A DNA stretch of 64,000 bases, from assembly GCA_016840945.1 (NCBI GenBank), contig JAEORJ010000304.1, forward strand, positions 1-64,000. The letters are read 5' to 3'. The position numbers and the translations under genes were made by a program. Below, piece by piece: positions 1-8,272 of the stretch. Within the stretch, counting starts at the first letter, position 1. Each line of letters starts with the position of its first letter. This DNA is from Candidatus Gerdarchaeota archaeon (GTDB lineage: Archaea; Asgardarchaeota; Heimdallarchaeia; JABLTI01). The notes below the pieces were generated by a model, which saw only the letters and a program-made list of their open reading frames with translations, was not told the DNA's origin and searched no databases.

Positions 1-10
1 CACTAATTCT

Positions 11-1249
11 TTAACTTGCAAATTGTGTTTCCAATACTTTCCTCACAGCAATTTCAATCTGCTCTATTGGAGCATCTGTTTTAATTGAATTTGAACGAAA
101 ATGAGTTTTTGTTACCAGAAATCCTTTCTTTTCCAACTCACCAATAGTGCTATCAAGTTTTGGTGATGGTAGGTTTAATTTATCAGCTAATTGATGCAAA
201 TCATAGAAACCAATTTTAGCCTTGGGAGTATCATTTGCTCTTACCTCTTGGTTAATTAAATCTATCATTTTGCTCATTTCATTTGATGAACCATAGTACT
301 CCAAATTATTTTTTAGATGCTGTTGTAATTCTTTAACAAAATTAAAATTATAAAGAATATCAATCCAATAAGGCCCACCTATCTGTCTCTTTTTACCACA
401 AACGGGGCATTTTGGTTCTAATGAATTTACTAACCCTTCTGCAAAATCAATAGAATAGCAATGTTGACAATGGGAGATAAAACCTAACTTATCCATCGCA
501 TCTTTGGCTTTTGTAATATTCTTTTCGATTAAAAGATATGTTCTAATGTAATGCTTTGTGCTATGACTAAAAAATGGTTTTATTCCCTTGCCATGTCTTG
601 CTAATGCCATACAAGCTGAACCAATCATTATTCTTACAGCTAATTCATGAGCTATGTAAGAGTGAATTGGTTTTGAAGCATATTTCCTAATACAAGCTTT
701 AGGATAGACTCCACACATTGTTGCCATATCTGTGGAAGTTATTGCTAATAATCCATTCTTATTGATAACTTGAGCACTAGCATCCAGAAATGGTGCGGGA
801 GAACCAAAAGGATCTACATCAAGCACATCGAATCGCTCCCCTTTAGCATCAAATCTTACCATTAACTCATTAGCATCATCATGATAAAGCTGAACCTTAT
901 CTTGTAAATTTAATTTCTTGAGATTCTCAGCAATTAATTCTACAGCAAAAGGATTCTTATCATTAATAATTACTTCAAGATTAGGGATTTCATTTGCTAC
1001 CCTAACTGAACGAACACCTGTTCCTGCCATTGGTTCACAATATCTATGAAAATCGCCTATAGCATATTTTTCTTGATATACTCTTAATGTTGCTAAAGCC
1101 CAGTCACGATTTAATTCCATTTCTTTATTATAGAATACAGGGGCATCAGATGGTGGAAAACTTGAAGGTGATTTTCTAAAAGCTTCTACATCGGGGACAA
1201 GGATTTCTGTTTTTCCTTCTGTAACGCTGACTAAAGGATATTCAATCAT
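11..1249 (-). CDS. trm1: tRNA (guanine26-N2)-dimethyltransferase Trm1
   Basis: Trm1 methylates N2 of G26 at the D-arm/anticodon-arm junction of tRNA using SAM. The 412-residue length fits the archaeal family. A Rossmann SAM site EPMAGTGVRS starts near residue 72, and the family-diagnostic catalytic motif DPFGSP is at 146-151. A C-terminal insert carries a zinc-binding quartet, C261-x2-C264 and C281-x2-C284, followed by a winged-helix-like tail. Its start overlaps the end of the upstream FtsJ-type methyltransferase gene by 8 bp, so the two are almost certainly co-transcribed and translationally coupled. Stop TAA lies at 11-13, so the gene is complete. Confidence 0.95.
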   Translation of the reverse strand: MIEYPLVSVTEGKTEILVPDVEAFRKSPSSFPPSDAPVFYNKEMELNRDWALATLRVYQEKYAIGDFHRYCEPMAGTGVRSVRVANEIPNLEVIINDKNPFAVELIAENLKKLNLQDKVQLYHDDANELMVRFDAKGERFDVLDVDPFGSPAPFLDASAQVINKNGLLAITSTDMATMCGVYPKACIRKYASKPIHSYIAHELAVRIMIGSACMALARHGKGIKPFFSHSTKHYIRTYLLIEKNITKAKDAMDKLGFISHCQHCYSIDFAEGLVNSLEPKCPVCGKKRQIGGPYWIDILYNFNFVKELQQHLKNNLEYYGSSNEMSKMIDLINQEVRANDTPKAKIGFYDLHQLADKLNLPSPKLDSTIGELEKKGFLVTKTHFRSNSIKTDAPIEQIEIAVRKVLETQFAS

Positions 1250-1901
1250 CTTTTTGTCCTTCTTCTTGCTTCCCTTCAGATGTTTTTTTCCATTTAATTG
1301 GTCCCTTCTTTAAACCCTTTGATATTGTATACACTTCGGCACTTCGCGATCTGGAAGCTTTTGGTTTGAAAAGATATACAACAGTGAAGAGTTTTTTAAG
1401 ATTGCTAATGTAATCTTCTATCAAATCTCCTTGAAAAAGCTTGCAGACAAATTTTCCTCCTTGTTTTAAAATTCCAGAAATAGTAAATTTTAGTGCGAGC
1501 TCTGAAAGGTAAATTTGCCTTGCATGGTCTGTACTCCAATTACCTGATACTTTAGGGCTAATATCACAAATTACAGTGTCAACTGGATCGTTTACCAAGG
1601 TTTTTACTCTCTCGAGAGTTTTTGGATCTGTAATGTCTCCTTGAATAGCTAATACACCATCCAATGGTTCAATATATTCAAGATCTACAGCATAGACTCG
1701 ACCTGGCTTTATGAATTCTGAAGCAATTTGAGACCATCCTCCAGGTGCAGCACCAATATCAATAACATTATCGCCTGCTTTAAAGATGTTAAATTTCTTT
1801 TGTATTTGTATCAATTTATAAGATGCCCTTGAACGATAACCTGCTTTTTTAGCTTCTTTGTAATAATATTCTTTTTTTCTCGTATCTCGTCTATGACTCA
1901 T
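1242..1901 (-). CDS. rlmE: FtsJ/RlmE-family ribose 2'-O-methyltransferase
   Basis: This is a SAM-dependent RNA 2'-O-methyltransferase of the FtsJ/RrmJ family, acting on 23S rRNA or tRNA; the exact target cannot be told from sequence. The N-terminal block RSRASYKL is the family signature, followed by the SAM loop DIGAAPGGWSQ. The K-D-K-E catalytic tetrad can be followed through ASYKL, VICDISPKVSG, KFVCKLFQG and RSAEVYTI. The frame stays open upstream, but the ATG at 1901 has a GAGGA element just before it and begins the conserved MSHRRDTRKK N-terminus, giving 219 residues. It is first gene of a two-gene operon with trm1. Confidence 0.92.
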   Translation of the reverse strand: MSHRRDTRKKEYYYKEAKKAGYRSRASYKLIQIQKKFNIFKAGDNVIDIGAAPGGWSQIASEFIKPGRVYAVDLEYIEPLDGVLAIQGDITDPKTLERVKTLVNDPVDTVICDISPKVSGNWSTDHARQIYLSELALKFTISGILKQGGKFVCKLFQGDLIEDYISNLKKLFTVVYLFKPKASRSRSAEVYTISKGLKKGPIKWKKTSEGKQEEGQKDD

Positions 1902-2018
1902 AGTATTTCCTCGTACTAATGTAGAATTTTTCACAAATAAAAATTGGTACAATATTATGAATAATTCGTTAAAATTAAGTGATAAGTACCTTTTAACTAA
2001 TACACTAATGATTGCAGT

Positions 2019-2046
2019 AAAAAATCATAAAAAATTTATGATTTTT
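2019..2046 (-). terminator. Stem-loop terminator of the RPC34-like gene
   Basis: A perfect 12-bp inverted repeat (arms 2020-2031 and 2035-2046, 3-nt loop) overlaps the TAA stop at 2036-2038. On the minus strand it ends in a run of six T. The form is that of a hairpin plus U-tract terminator. Confidence 0.6.
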
Positions 2047-2437
2047 CCTCATCGATACATTGTGGTTCAGCAAATAACCATTTAGAAAAGAGTGGACAGT
2101 CAACTGAAGAAATTGGATTACCAACATCACATTTTTCTAATTCATGGCAAGTAAAGCATGGACAACCACCAATAGTATCCCATTTAATTTTAGAGGCACT
2201 TGTCATTTTTGTCCCTTCCAAATGTCCATGAAGGAATCGTTTCACATAATTAGTTCCATCATCAGCTCGGATTATTTTAAATTCACCATTTATTGACGGG
2301 TCTTTCAAGAGTGTTCTTAGTTCACTTAGGCTAACAGATAGCACTTCAGCTATGTCAGTTGTGGCAATTTCAGCAGTGCCACGAGCATTGAATAATTCTT
2401 CAAGCATTTGTTTGAATTCTTTGGTTATAGCGATCAT
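2036..2437 (-). CDS. RPC34/TFIIE-beta-like transcription factor with Fe-S cluster motif
   Basis: The 133-residue protein has an N-terminal winged-helix-like part (about 1-70) and a cysteine-rich C-terminus. The cysteines follow C94-x2-C97-x5-C103-x10-C114, then the residues PLFSKWL. From memory this is the spacing and sequence style of the C-terminal cubane Fe-S site of RNA polymerase III subunit RPC34/RPC39 (POLR3F), which also ends with a WL pair. RPC34 orthologues are known in Thermoproteota and Nitrososphaerota, where they interact with RNA polymerase, so a role in transcription initiation is likely. An extra Cys at 92 precedes the motif. The GAGGTCAT element four bases before the ATG supports this start. 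The assignment is by motif, not by alignment. Confidence 0.75.
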   Translation of the reverse strand: MIAITKEFKQMLEELFNARGTAEIATTDIAEVLSVSLSELRTLLKDPSINGEFKIIRADDGTNYVKRFLHGHLEGTKMTSASKIKWDTIGGCPCFTCHELEKCDVGNPISSVDCPLFSKWLFAEPQCIDEEKS

Positions 2438-2832
2438 TAATATGACCTCAGTAGCATTTTCATCTCATAAGTATCTACTAGCATAAAACTATAGATAACC
2501 CAGAGCATATGTGGTTCATTGTTTCTTCCTAAAGTATAGGTGCCTTTGTATGCAATTAAAGGTACATTCTATAGGGTAATATAGCATATTACAAACTAAC
2601 TAAAAAGTGTTACGTGTATTAATGTTAATTTTTAACACTTTTTTTTAGTATTTTCGAATGTTTGCTATTATTAAGTTTCGCTATCTGCAAAACTTTTCAG
2701 AGGAATATTCTTATTATTTTCTCCTTTAATTAGTTTTCTTTATTAGTGATTATAACCCATATTATTTTTAATGGAGTATATTATTAGAAGCCATGTTAAC
2801 CTCTAATCGGAGAGTTGGTGGATTAATTAACG
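2438..2832. other. AT-rich intergenic region without recognised gene
   Basis: About 395 bp separate the RPC34-like gene from the decayed LVIVD gene. I see no ORF of note, tRNA, or convincing stem-loop. It presumably holds the minus-strand promoter of the RPC34-like gene and the old promoter of the pseudogene. Confidence 0.5.
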
Positions 2833-3354
2833 ATGAAATTTTAGAGTAAAGTAGTATCAATAGCTATTCTATTATCGTTAATAGTAATTACTTTTAACTT
2901 TAGTTTTATGCTAAAACCGAAAAGTAATCCTGAAAGCAATGAATTACAATGCGATAATATTTTTGATCAAAAACTTGAGATTAATTTAGTATATAATAAC
3001 ACTTATTCAAAAACAGCTCAAATAACTGATTTATCTTATACTCAATATTTTAGCCATTTTGAACAATTTGGTAATTATTTACTTGCAATGAAAACTGATT
3101 ATTATCCTACTGGTATGTATGTAATTAATATAACTGATATATTATCACCAGAAGTCATTTATTTACATGATTTAGTAGGTGGAGAAATCACTTTCACTAT
3201 GAAAGATACGGTTGCAATTATCGCTGATTATAATGGATTGTTATTTGTTGATTTTTCTGATATTTTGAACCCAGTAAATTTAGGAGAGCATACAATCAAG
3301 TACTTTACACTCATCTTGAGACTTTTCATAAATGACCTGCTCATTTATTTTTGA
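2833..3354 (+). pseudogene. Decayed secreted LVIVD-repeat protein
   Basis: An ATG at 2833 opens a frame reading MKF, then an amber TAG at 2842, then SKVVSIAILLSLIVITFNFSF, a good signal-peptide core, and continues in frame into the 148-residue ORF that starts at 2908. That ORF carries LVIVD-like blades (GMYVINITDILSPEV, GLLFVDFSDILNPVNLG), typical of secreted beta-propeller proteins of several hundred residues. The C-terminus also looks frameshifted: near 3300 the expected strand resumes in another frame (THLETFHK) and then returns (NDLLIYF), echoing the earlier blade segment YFSHFEQFGN. The short frame ends at 3354, beside a convergent gene. I read this as a remnant with one nonsense and two frameshift lesions plus 3' loss. 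Confidence 0.6.
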
Positions 3355-3361
3355 ACAATAA

Positions 3362-4111
3362 TTACCAAGTAGCGAAATGTTTGTACAAAGTAGTTGGATA
3401 GACTATAATGTAAGAGAGTACAGCGTCAGAGATGCCTTGTACGATATTCCAGGCGGTATAACCTCCAACCAAGGTTAGAACAGCTATAGGATCATCAAAT
3501 ACTGTAACAATTGGGGCATCAAAGGCAAAGTAAGCATAGAACGGTGCTGAGACAAATAGATTGAAAATAAATGTTAAAATCAATCTGACAAGTATAGCGT
3601 TACTCATTAAAAAGCTATAATTTCCAATTGGTGCAAGAGCCTCAGAAGAATAATTTAATTTCTTAAGGACTCTAAATTTATCCTCAGATTTTCTTAAACC
3701 ATTAATTTTTAAAATCATCCAAGGAACGACAATCATTGTGGCTGTGGAGATAAATTTGATTATCATTGCTAACCAACCAACTTGTTCATTTGGATAAAAT
3801 AATATAGCGCCACAACCGATAAAAGCAGCTATTAAACCACTACGTATACCAAAAACCATGAATGCTATTATAATAGGGACTGCAAGAATATCCAACCATG
3901 TCATACCTGGAGCAAATAATGGTCCTTTTAGGATTCCCTCTACATACATATCCCACATAAAACCAATTAGAACACTTAACCCTCCGAAGATAGCACCAGA
4001 TGCAACTTCAATAGCAAAAGTTTTACCTGAATATTCTTTCAATTCAGGTAATGCATCTTCAGTATGCAATTCCTCGTTACTTTCTTTACTTTCTGAATGA
4101 GCTATTTCCAA
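3362..4111 (-). CDS. Multi-pass membrane protein, possible ECF transporter S component
   Basis: A charged N-terminus of about 30 residues is followed by about five or six hydrophobic segments, with short polar loops and a glycine-rich first membrane segment (ASGAIFGGLSVLIGF). The architecture resembles substrate-binding S components of energy-coupling-factor transporters, as in the better-supported gene at 55408. The substrate is unknown and no EcfA/EcfT genes are nearby. A TTG at 4111 is preferred over the GTG at 4120 because GGTG lies four aligned bases before it. The gene is convergent with the decayed LVIVD gene. The family call is inference from topology. Confidence 0.45.
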   Translation of the reverse strand: MEIAHSESKESNEELHTEDALPELKEYSGKTFAIEVASGAIFGGLSVLIGFMWDMYVEGILKGPLFAPGMTWLDILAVPIIIAFMVFGIRSGLIAAFIGCGAILFYPNEQVGWLAMIIKFISTATMIVVPWMILKINGLRKSEDKFRVLKKLNYSSEALAPIGNYSFLMSNAILVRLILTFIFNLFVSAPFYAYFAFDAPIVTVFDDPIAVLTLVGGYTAWNIVQGISDAVLSYIIVYPTTLYKHFATW

Positions 4112-4318
4112 AACGGACACCCTTGTAATTAGATATTAGATTATTAAAACTAATTTTTTTTTCAAGCTATTCTATACAACAGCTCTTATTTATAATAATT
4201 TCAACTACTCTAAAATGAGTAAGGATGTTAAAACATAGGTAAGCTATGGAATCCTAAAATCAGCTAATTCATATTAAAAATGAAAAAAATAAGAAATGAA
4301 AAATTAAGAGGAGTACGT

Positions 4319-4696
4319 TTATTCGTCCTCTTCTTCTTCAATATCTTCTTCAGTGGGAGGTCGTAATTCGCCTCGACCAGGTCGTTTTCTGACTTCTGGT
4401 ACACGAGCTTCAGTTGCAACCTTCTTTTCTACAAGATAAAGTTCGACAATTCCTTCTTCATCCTTTATTGCTCTAACACGAACTTTTCTTGGTGGCTTTT
4501 GTATTCCGCGAGCCCAAATATATTCATTTAATTCATTATCAATAATGATGCCTTCAGCTTTCATATGTCGATGAATGAATTCTTTCATAATCCTGATTGC
4601 TCGAGGTGCGCGTTTATATCGTGTTGATAATTTCAATTTGGGATAGAATGGGATTGTATAAATTCTTTCTTCTACGATTTCTTCATCTGTGCTCAT
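4319..4696 (-). CDS. rpl31e: Large ribosomal subunit protein eL31
   Basis: eL31 is an archaeal/eukaryotic protein of the 50S subunit near the exit tunnel. The conserved core (YKRAPRAIRIMKEFIHRHMK and the following IDNELNEYIWARG) identifies it. At 125 residues it is longer than most archaeal eL31 proteins because of an acidic C-terminal tail of about 20 residues (EEDIEEEEDE). It is the last gene of the eS19-PDCD5-eL39-eL31 operon, and the usual aIF6 gene does not follow it here. Confidence 0.95.
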   Translation of the reverse strand: MSTDEEIVEERIYTIPFYPKLKLSTRYKRAPRAIRIMKEFIHRHMKAEGIIIDNELNEYIWARGIQKPPRKVRVRAIKDEEGIVELYLVEKKVATEARVPEVRKRPGRGELRPPTEEDIEEEEDE

Positions 4697-4729
4697 TTTC
4701 TATCAGCCTCACATCGCGACATTATTATT

Positions 4730-4885
4730 TTAAACTTTAAGATCATTTCTTTGCCAGTGTCTCTTCTTAGGATGATTTCGTACTCTTCCGGAAGTTTTCA
4801 TCACAACCCAAGTCGGCACTGAACGTGTTCTTCTGTTGGCTTTAGCCATTCTGAGTTTTTTAGCGAGTGGTTTATATCTAGCCAT
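4730..4885 (-). CDS. rpl39e: Large ribosomal subunit protein eL39
   Basis: A 51-residue basic protein, too short for many gene callers, read from the ATG at 4885 to the TAA at 4730. It begins MARYKPLAKKLRMAKANRRT, contains the conserved VPTWVVMKT strand, and ends in a basic PKKRHWQRNDLKV tail. This is the classic eL39 of the peptide exit tunnel. It sits between the PDCD5 and eL31 genes in the operon order common in archaea. Confidence 0.95.
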   Translation of the reverse strand: MARYKPLAKKLRMAKANRRTRSVPTWVVMKTSGRVRNHPKKRHWQRNDLKV

Positions 4886-4905
4886 TATTCGTTCCTTCTT
4901 TTTCC

Positions 4906-5244
4906 TTACTTTCTTTTGAATTCAATTGTACTTTCTCTTTTGCCAGATTGAAGCTTTTTTAGGATTTCTATTAATTGTTCTTCAGTTACTGGACTTTTGA
5001 GATTACTCCTTTGTGCTAAGGCAATTAATTGATTTTCTAGTCCATCAGCAAATTCCGGTCTTGCTATTTTGATATTAGCTAAACGGTCTCTTGCTTTTGG
5101 TGTTAGGATCTTTCGCAAGATCATTGCCTTTTGGGCTTCATATTCTGCTTGTTGGGCTTCTGCTTCTGCTTGAGCTTCAGATTGTGATTGTAATTCAGCC
5201 AATCGTTTCTTGCGCAACTCTTCAAGTTCGCGATCTTCAGACAT
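4906..5244 (-). CDS. PDCD5/TFAR19-family DNA-binding protein
   Basis: This is a small helical protein of the PDCD5 family, broadly conserved in archaea and eukaryotes. It has a long, charged, Ala/Glu-rich N-terminal helix (ELRKKRLAELQ onward) and the conserved core ILTPKARDRLANIKIARPEFADGLENQLI. Archaeal members bind DNA, but their cellular role is unsettled. The ATG at 5244 is chosen over the upstream in-frame GTG because the GTGAT of that region then serves as Shine-Dalgarno four bases before the start. Position between eS19 and eL39 is the standard archaeal arrangement. Confidence 0.92.
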   Translation of the reverse strand: MSEDRELEELRKKRLAELQSQSEAQAEAEAQQAEYEAQKAMILRKILTPKARDRLANIKIARPEFADGLENQLIALAQRSNLKSPVTEEQLIEILKKLQSGKRESTIEFKRK

Positions 5245-5276
5245 TTTTATCACATTCTATATTATAGTTAAACTAA

Positions 5277-5717
5277 CTAATATTTTTTGAGCTCGGGATA
5301 CTTTTCTTTGATTATGCTTGTTGCTAATTTATCCATCATTGAACGGCCTTTAGCTGTAAGTAATCGTCCTCTTTTTGTGGAGGTGATTAATCCTTCTGCT
5401 TCTAATTGTTGTAGTGCTTTTCTAATAATAGCGCCACTTGCTCTAGCGGATTTCTCAGGTTTATTAACTCCTCTTCTTAATCCACTGTACTCTTTTCTAA
5501 GATGAGCAGTTCCAATAGGACCATTCATGTAGACTTTTCTTAACAATGATGCACAACGGACGAACCACCAATCTGGATTCTTGGGGGAATGTTGTTTAAA
5601 GGATCCTGTTTTGACATAGCTTGCCCATTCAGGTGGAGTAATCTTATTGTGTTTTTTCAATTCTGCTGCAAGAGCTTCAATTATATCTTGTGCAGGCACA
5701 TCGTATACCGTTGGCAT
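5277..5717 (-). CDS. rps19e: Small ribosomal subunit protein eS19
   Basis: eS19 is an archaeal/eukaryotic 30S head protein, and its 146-residue length is normal. Diagnostic segments include VYDVPAQDIIEALA at the N-terminus, WWFVRCASLLRKVYMNGPIG in the centre and the C-terminal winged-helix part GAIIRKALQQLEAEGLI followed by GRLLTAKGRSMMDKLA. It is first gene of the ribosomal operon and is preceded by a strongly structured leader (5755-5807). Confidence 0.95.
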   Translation of the reverse strand: MPTVYDVPAQDIIEALAAELKKHNKITPPEWASYVKTGSFKQHSPKNPDWWFVRCASLLRKVYMNGPIGTAHLRKEYSGLRRGVNKPEKSARASGAIIRKALQQLEAEGLITSTKRGRLLTAKGRSMMDKLATSIIKEKYPELKKY

Positions 5718-5754
5718 ATTTTACCCTACTTTTGGATTTTTTTATTTTCTACTC

Positions 5755-5807
5755 GAGGGTATTTAATAATGCAGCTATTAAAGCTTAGCATTAACACTAA
5801 ATACCTC
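5755..5807 (-). promoter_or_regulatory. Nested stem-loop in the 5' leader of the eS19 operon
   Basis: Arms 5755-5765 and 5798-5807 pair over 10 bp with one bulged base. Inside them TAATGC (5767-5772) pairs with GCATTA (5788-5793), and AGCT (5773-5776) with AGCT (5782-5785). The structure ends about 37 bp before the eS19 start codon, so it would lie in the mRNA leader or overlap the promoter. A feedback element for a ribosomal operon is an inference. Confidence 0.45.
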
Positions 5808-6013
5808 TAAGAATATTTTGCGTTCATACTGTTTCTAGTTTTATATCTTTCGTTTGAAACGTTTATCTATGACGCTTTTTTGTAATCAAAACCACGTTCA
5901 TTAGCTATATATATGCTTTTTCAATATTTTTGATATAAAATTTTGGTAACTTTTTAAAACTGAATAATATCATCTTATGATTATACATAATGAAATTCAA
6001 GAAGGTTTGTTAA

Positions 6014-6331
6014 TTGAATCGCAAACGACGAAAGGATGATACTATAGAAATAGCCTTAGAACGTATTGAGATTCTATTAACAAGAGCAGATGAGATTTAC
6101 CCTGAAGATCATTCTTTAGGTCAGCGATATGGTGATTTAGCTCGAAAAATTGCTATGAAAGCACGTATCCGAATACCAAAGAAATGGCGAATAAGATATT
6201 GTAATAATTGTAAAAAATTCCTTTACCCAGGTATAAATACACATATTCGAATAAAAAGTGGAAAACTTTCACGAGTCAAGTATTATTGCGATATTTGTAA
6301 GGTAGGTTTTAAAACTAAATTGTTAAAATAA
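6014..6331 (+). CDS. rnp4: Ribonuclease P protein component 4 (Rpp21/Rpr2)
   Basis: Archaeal RNase P uses several protein subunits with the catalytic RNA to mature tRNA 5' ends; this is the Rpp21 homologue. The N-terminal helices (IEIALERIEILLTRADEIYP) are followed by the zinc ribbon C-N-N-C (about 68-71) and C-D-I-C (about 92-95). The 105-residue length is normal. The start is a TTG at 6014, supported by AGGT four aligned bases upstream. It is followed at 118 bp by the GTPase-thioredoxin gene on the same strand. Confidence 0.9.
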   Translation: MNRKRRKDDTIEIALERIEILLTRADEIYPEDHSLGQRYGDLARKIAMKARIRIPKKWRIRYCNNCKKFLYPGINTHIRIKSGKLSRVKYYCDICKVGFKTKLLK

Positions 6332-6448
6332 GTTCTAAACAATTCTTTGCTAATTTTATCAAATATTAGGTTAATATACAGATATTCTCTTTCTTTATTA
6401 TAGTGTTTTTTAATCCTATATACTAACATATTGCTGATGGTGTAGTAT

Positions 6449-7288
6449 ATGAGGAATGCAATTGATTGTCGAAAGATAGTTATCTTAGGCAATCCTGGGG
6501 TTGGAAAAACAAGTATTATCCAACGTTATGTTCATAATCAATTCAAAGAATTGTATGACGCTACGTTAGGGTTTAATATCTACACCAGATATATTGATAT
6601 CGCTGATAAAAGGGTTGGATTATCCATTTGGGATGTTGGTGGACAAGAAGCTTTTAGGAAATTTGCTTTTCGATATTTAATAGAGGCTGATGCGGCGATT
6701 TTTGTTTCAGACGTCACCCAACCACAATCATTAGATGATTTAGCTATTTGGAACGAAAAGCTTGATCAAGTTTCCAACAGGAAAATTCCAAAAATTATCC
6801 TTTTTAATAAGATAGATCTTGATTATGATGTTGACACATTAACCGATAGACTTCTTGAATCCAATCTACGTTCATTTATCAATGGAATAGTATTTGCTAG
6901 TGCTAAAACTGGTAGAAATGTTTTAGACATTTTCTCAATGATAGCAAAAATGCTGACTTCATGGGATGAGGAATTTGGCGTTCAAAAAAATCAACGAACG
7001 TACTTCAATGGTAGTTTTGACGGCAGAAATCTCCCCATAATGTTTTTCTCAAATAGTGAATGTGATTGGTGTAAATCAGTTTTTGATAACATTACCTTGT
7101 TAGCTTCTGAATTCCCACTCAATATTATAGTAATTGATACAGATCTAGATGGTAAAACAACTAAAGATTTGGGAATACAGTCACTTCCAACAACTATCAT
7201 TGGTTCCAAAACAATTGTTGGGGATTCTGACATGAGAATCTTAAGATCAATAGTTACAGATGAGTGTTTGAGATTATTTAGCATATAA
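6449..7288 (+). CDS. Ras-like GTPase fused to a thioredoxin-fold domain
   Basis: Residues 1-175 form a complete Ras/Rab-type GTPase: P-loop GNPGVGKT (14-21), switch-I Thr39, DVGGQE (62-67), NKID (120-123) and SAK (151-153). Residues about 193-279 form a separate domain that looks like thioredoxin/glutaredoxin: a strand LPIMFF, the redox motif C205-D-W-C208 after a strand, then IIVIDTDLDG, and the cis-proline context SLPTT with Pro247. All key residues of both domains are present, so both may be active. The linker is short. No secretion signal or prenylation motif is visible. The start at 6449 has GGTG four aligned bases upstream. I do not know this fusion as a characterised protein; a redox-coupled G protein is inference. 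Confidence 0.8.
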   Translation: MRNAIDCRKIVILGNPGVGKTSIIQRYVHNQFKELYDATLGFNIYTRYIDIADKRVGLSIWDVGGQEAFRKFAFRYLIEADAAIFVSDVTQPQSLDDLAIWNEKLDQVSNRKIPKIILFNKIDLDYDVDTLTDRLLESNLRSFINGIVFASAKTGRNVLDIFSMIAKMLTSWDEEFGVQKNQRTYFNGSFDGRNLPIMFFSNSECDWCKSVFDNITLLASEFPLNIIVIDTDLDGKTTKDLGIQSLPTTIIGSKTIVGDSDMRILRSIVTDECLRLFSI

Positions 7289-7364
7289 AAACACTTAAGT
7301 TTTTAATTTTTCAAACTTTAATTCATGAAAGTATAACTGATAATTTTTGTGGAGACAATCTGAA

Positions 7365-8153
7365 ATGAAAATTAAAGAAGGAGATCTCGTTTTAATCTCT
7401 GCTTCCCCTACAAAGAAATGGATGGTTAAAGTGGAAAAAGATAAGGAATTTCACACACATAAAGGGGTAATAGAAATGGATAGTATAATTGGCCTTGAAT
7501 ATGGCTCAAGTATTACAAATGTTAAAGGAGCAACGTTCTATATTTGGCGGGTTATTCCTTATGACTATCTTGATGCTATAAGTCATTCAACTCAGGTTAT
7601 CTACCAAACAGATATAGCTCAAATAATCTATTCTGCTGGTATTTGCAGTGGTGTGCGGGTAATAGAAGCTGGAACGGGTAGTGGTGGTTTAACTTCTGCT
7701 TTAGCGCGTTATGTTCAACCAAACGGTAAAATTTATTCTTACGATAATAGGGAAGAACATCAGAAAATCGCTAGAAAAAACATAGACAAATTGGGACTAA
7801 CAAACCAAGTTGACTTTAAAATCAGGGACGCAAAAGAAGGATTTGATGAGGTAGATGTTGATGCTGTTATTTTTGATTTACCTAATCCTTGGGAATTAAT
7901 AGATTCAGCTAAAAATGCATTGGTAGGTGGTGGTGTACTGGTTGTTTTTGTACCAACTTACGCCCAGGTTGATCAAACTGTTGCTGCTATGACAAGTAAT
8001 AATTTTTACCAAGTGGAAGCATTCGAAGTAATTAGGCGCGATTTAACAACAAAAATCGGTGCTATAAGACCTGTAACTCGAATGGTAGGTTTTACTGGTT
8101 TCTTAGTTGTTGGAAGAAAAGGCATACAACAAGAAGTCGATGAAGATGAATAA
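7365..8153 (+). CDS. trmI: tRNA (adenine-N1)-methyltransferase TrmI
   Basis: TrmI introduces m1A57/m1A58 in the T-loop of archaeal tRNAs. The N-terminal beta domain (KEGDLVLIS, KGVIEMDSIIG) precedes a Rossmann domain with the SAM motif VIEAGTGSGGLTSALA and the catalytic region AVIFDLPNPW. The protein has 262 residues from the ATG at 7365; the frame stays open to a TTG at 7347, but GGAG at 7351-7354 places the start at 7365. It lies between the GTPase-thioredoxin gene and proS on the same strand, with gaps of 76 and 119 bp. Confidence 0.93.
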   Translation: MKIKEGDLVLISASPTKKWMVKVEKDKEFHTHKGVIEMDSIIGLEYGSSITNVKGATFYIWRVIPYDYLDAISHSTQVIYQTDIAQIIYSAGICSGVRVIEAGTGSGGLTSALARYVQPNGKIYSYDNREEHQKIARKNIDKLGLTNQVDFKIRDAKEGFDEVDVDAVIFDLPNPWELIDSAKNALVGGGVLVVFVPTYAQVDQTVAAMTSNNFYQVEAFEVIRRDLTTKIGAIRPVTRMVGFTGFLVVGRKGIQQEVDEDE

Positions 8154-8272
8154 TCCAGATATTTTTTTCATTAAAAAGATTAAAATTATAATAATTTCCT
8201 TAAAATGAATAAAAAGATTTAAGTGAGAACTTTAGTTAGAATGCGAGTATAAATTTGTGGTAGGATTTACAA

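Noticed and set aside
2842..2844. In-frame TAG as a pyrrolysine codon
   Set aside because: It sits inside a signal peptide of a gene that also has frameshifts, and nothing in the window suggests pyrrolysine use. Decay is simpler.
3858..4100. 80-codon plus-strand frame within the membrane protein gene
   Set aside because: It is antisense to hydrophobic segments of the minus-strand gene and has no ribosome-binding site.
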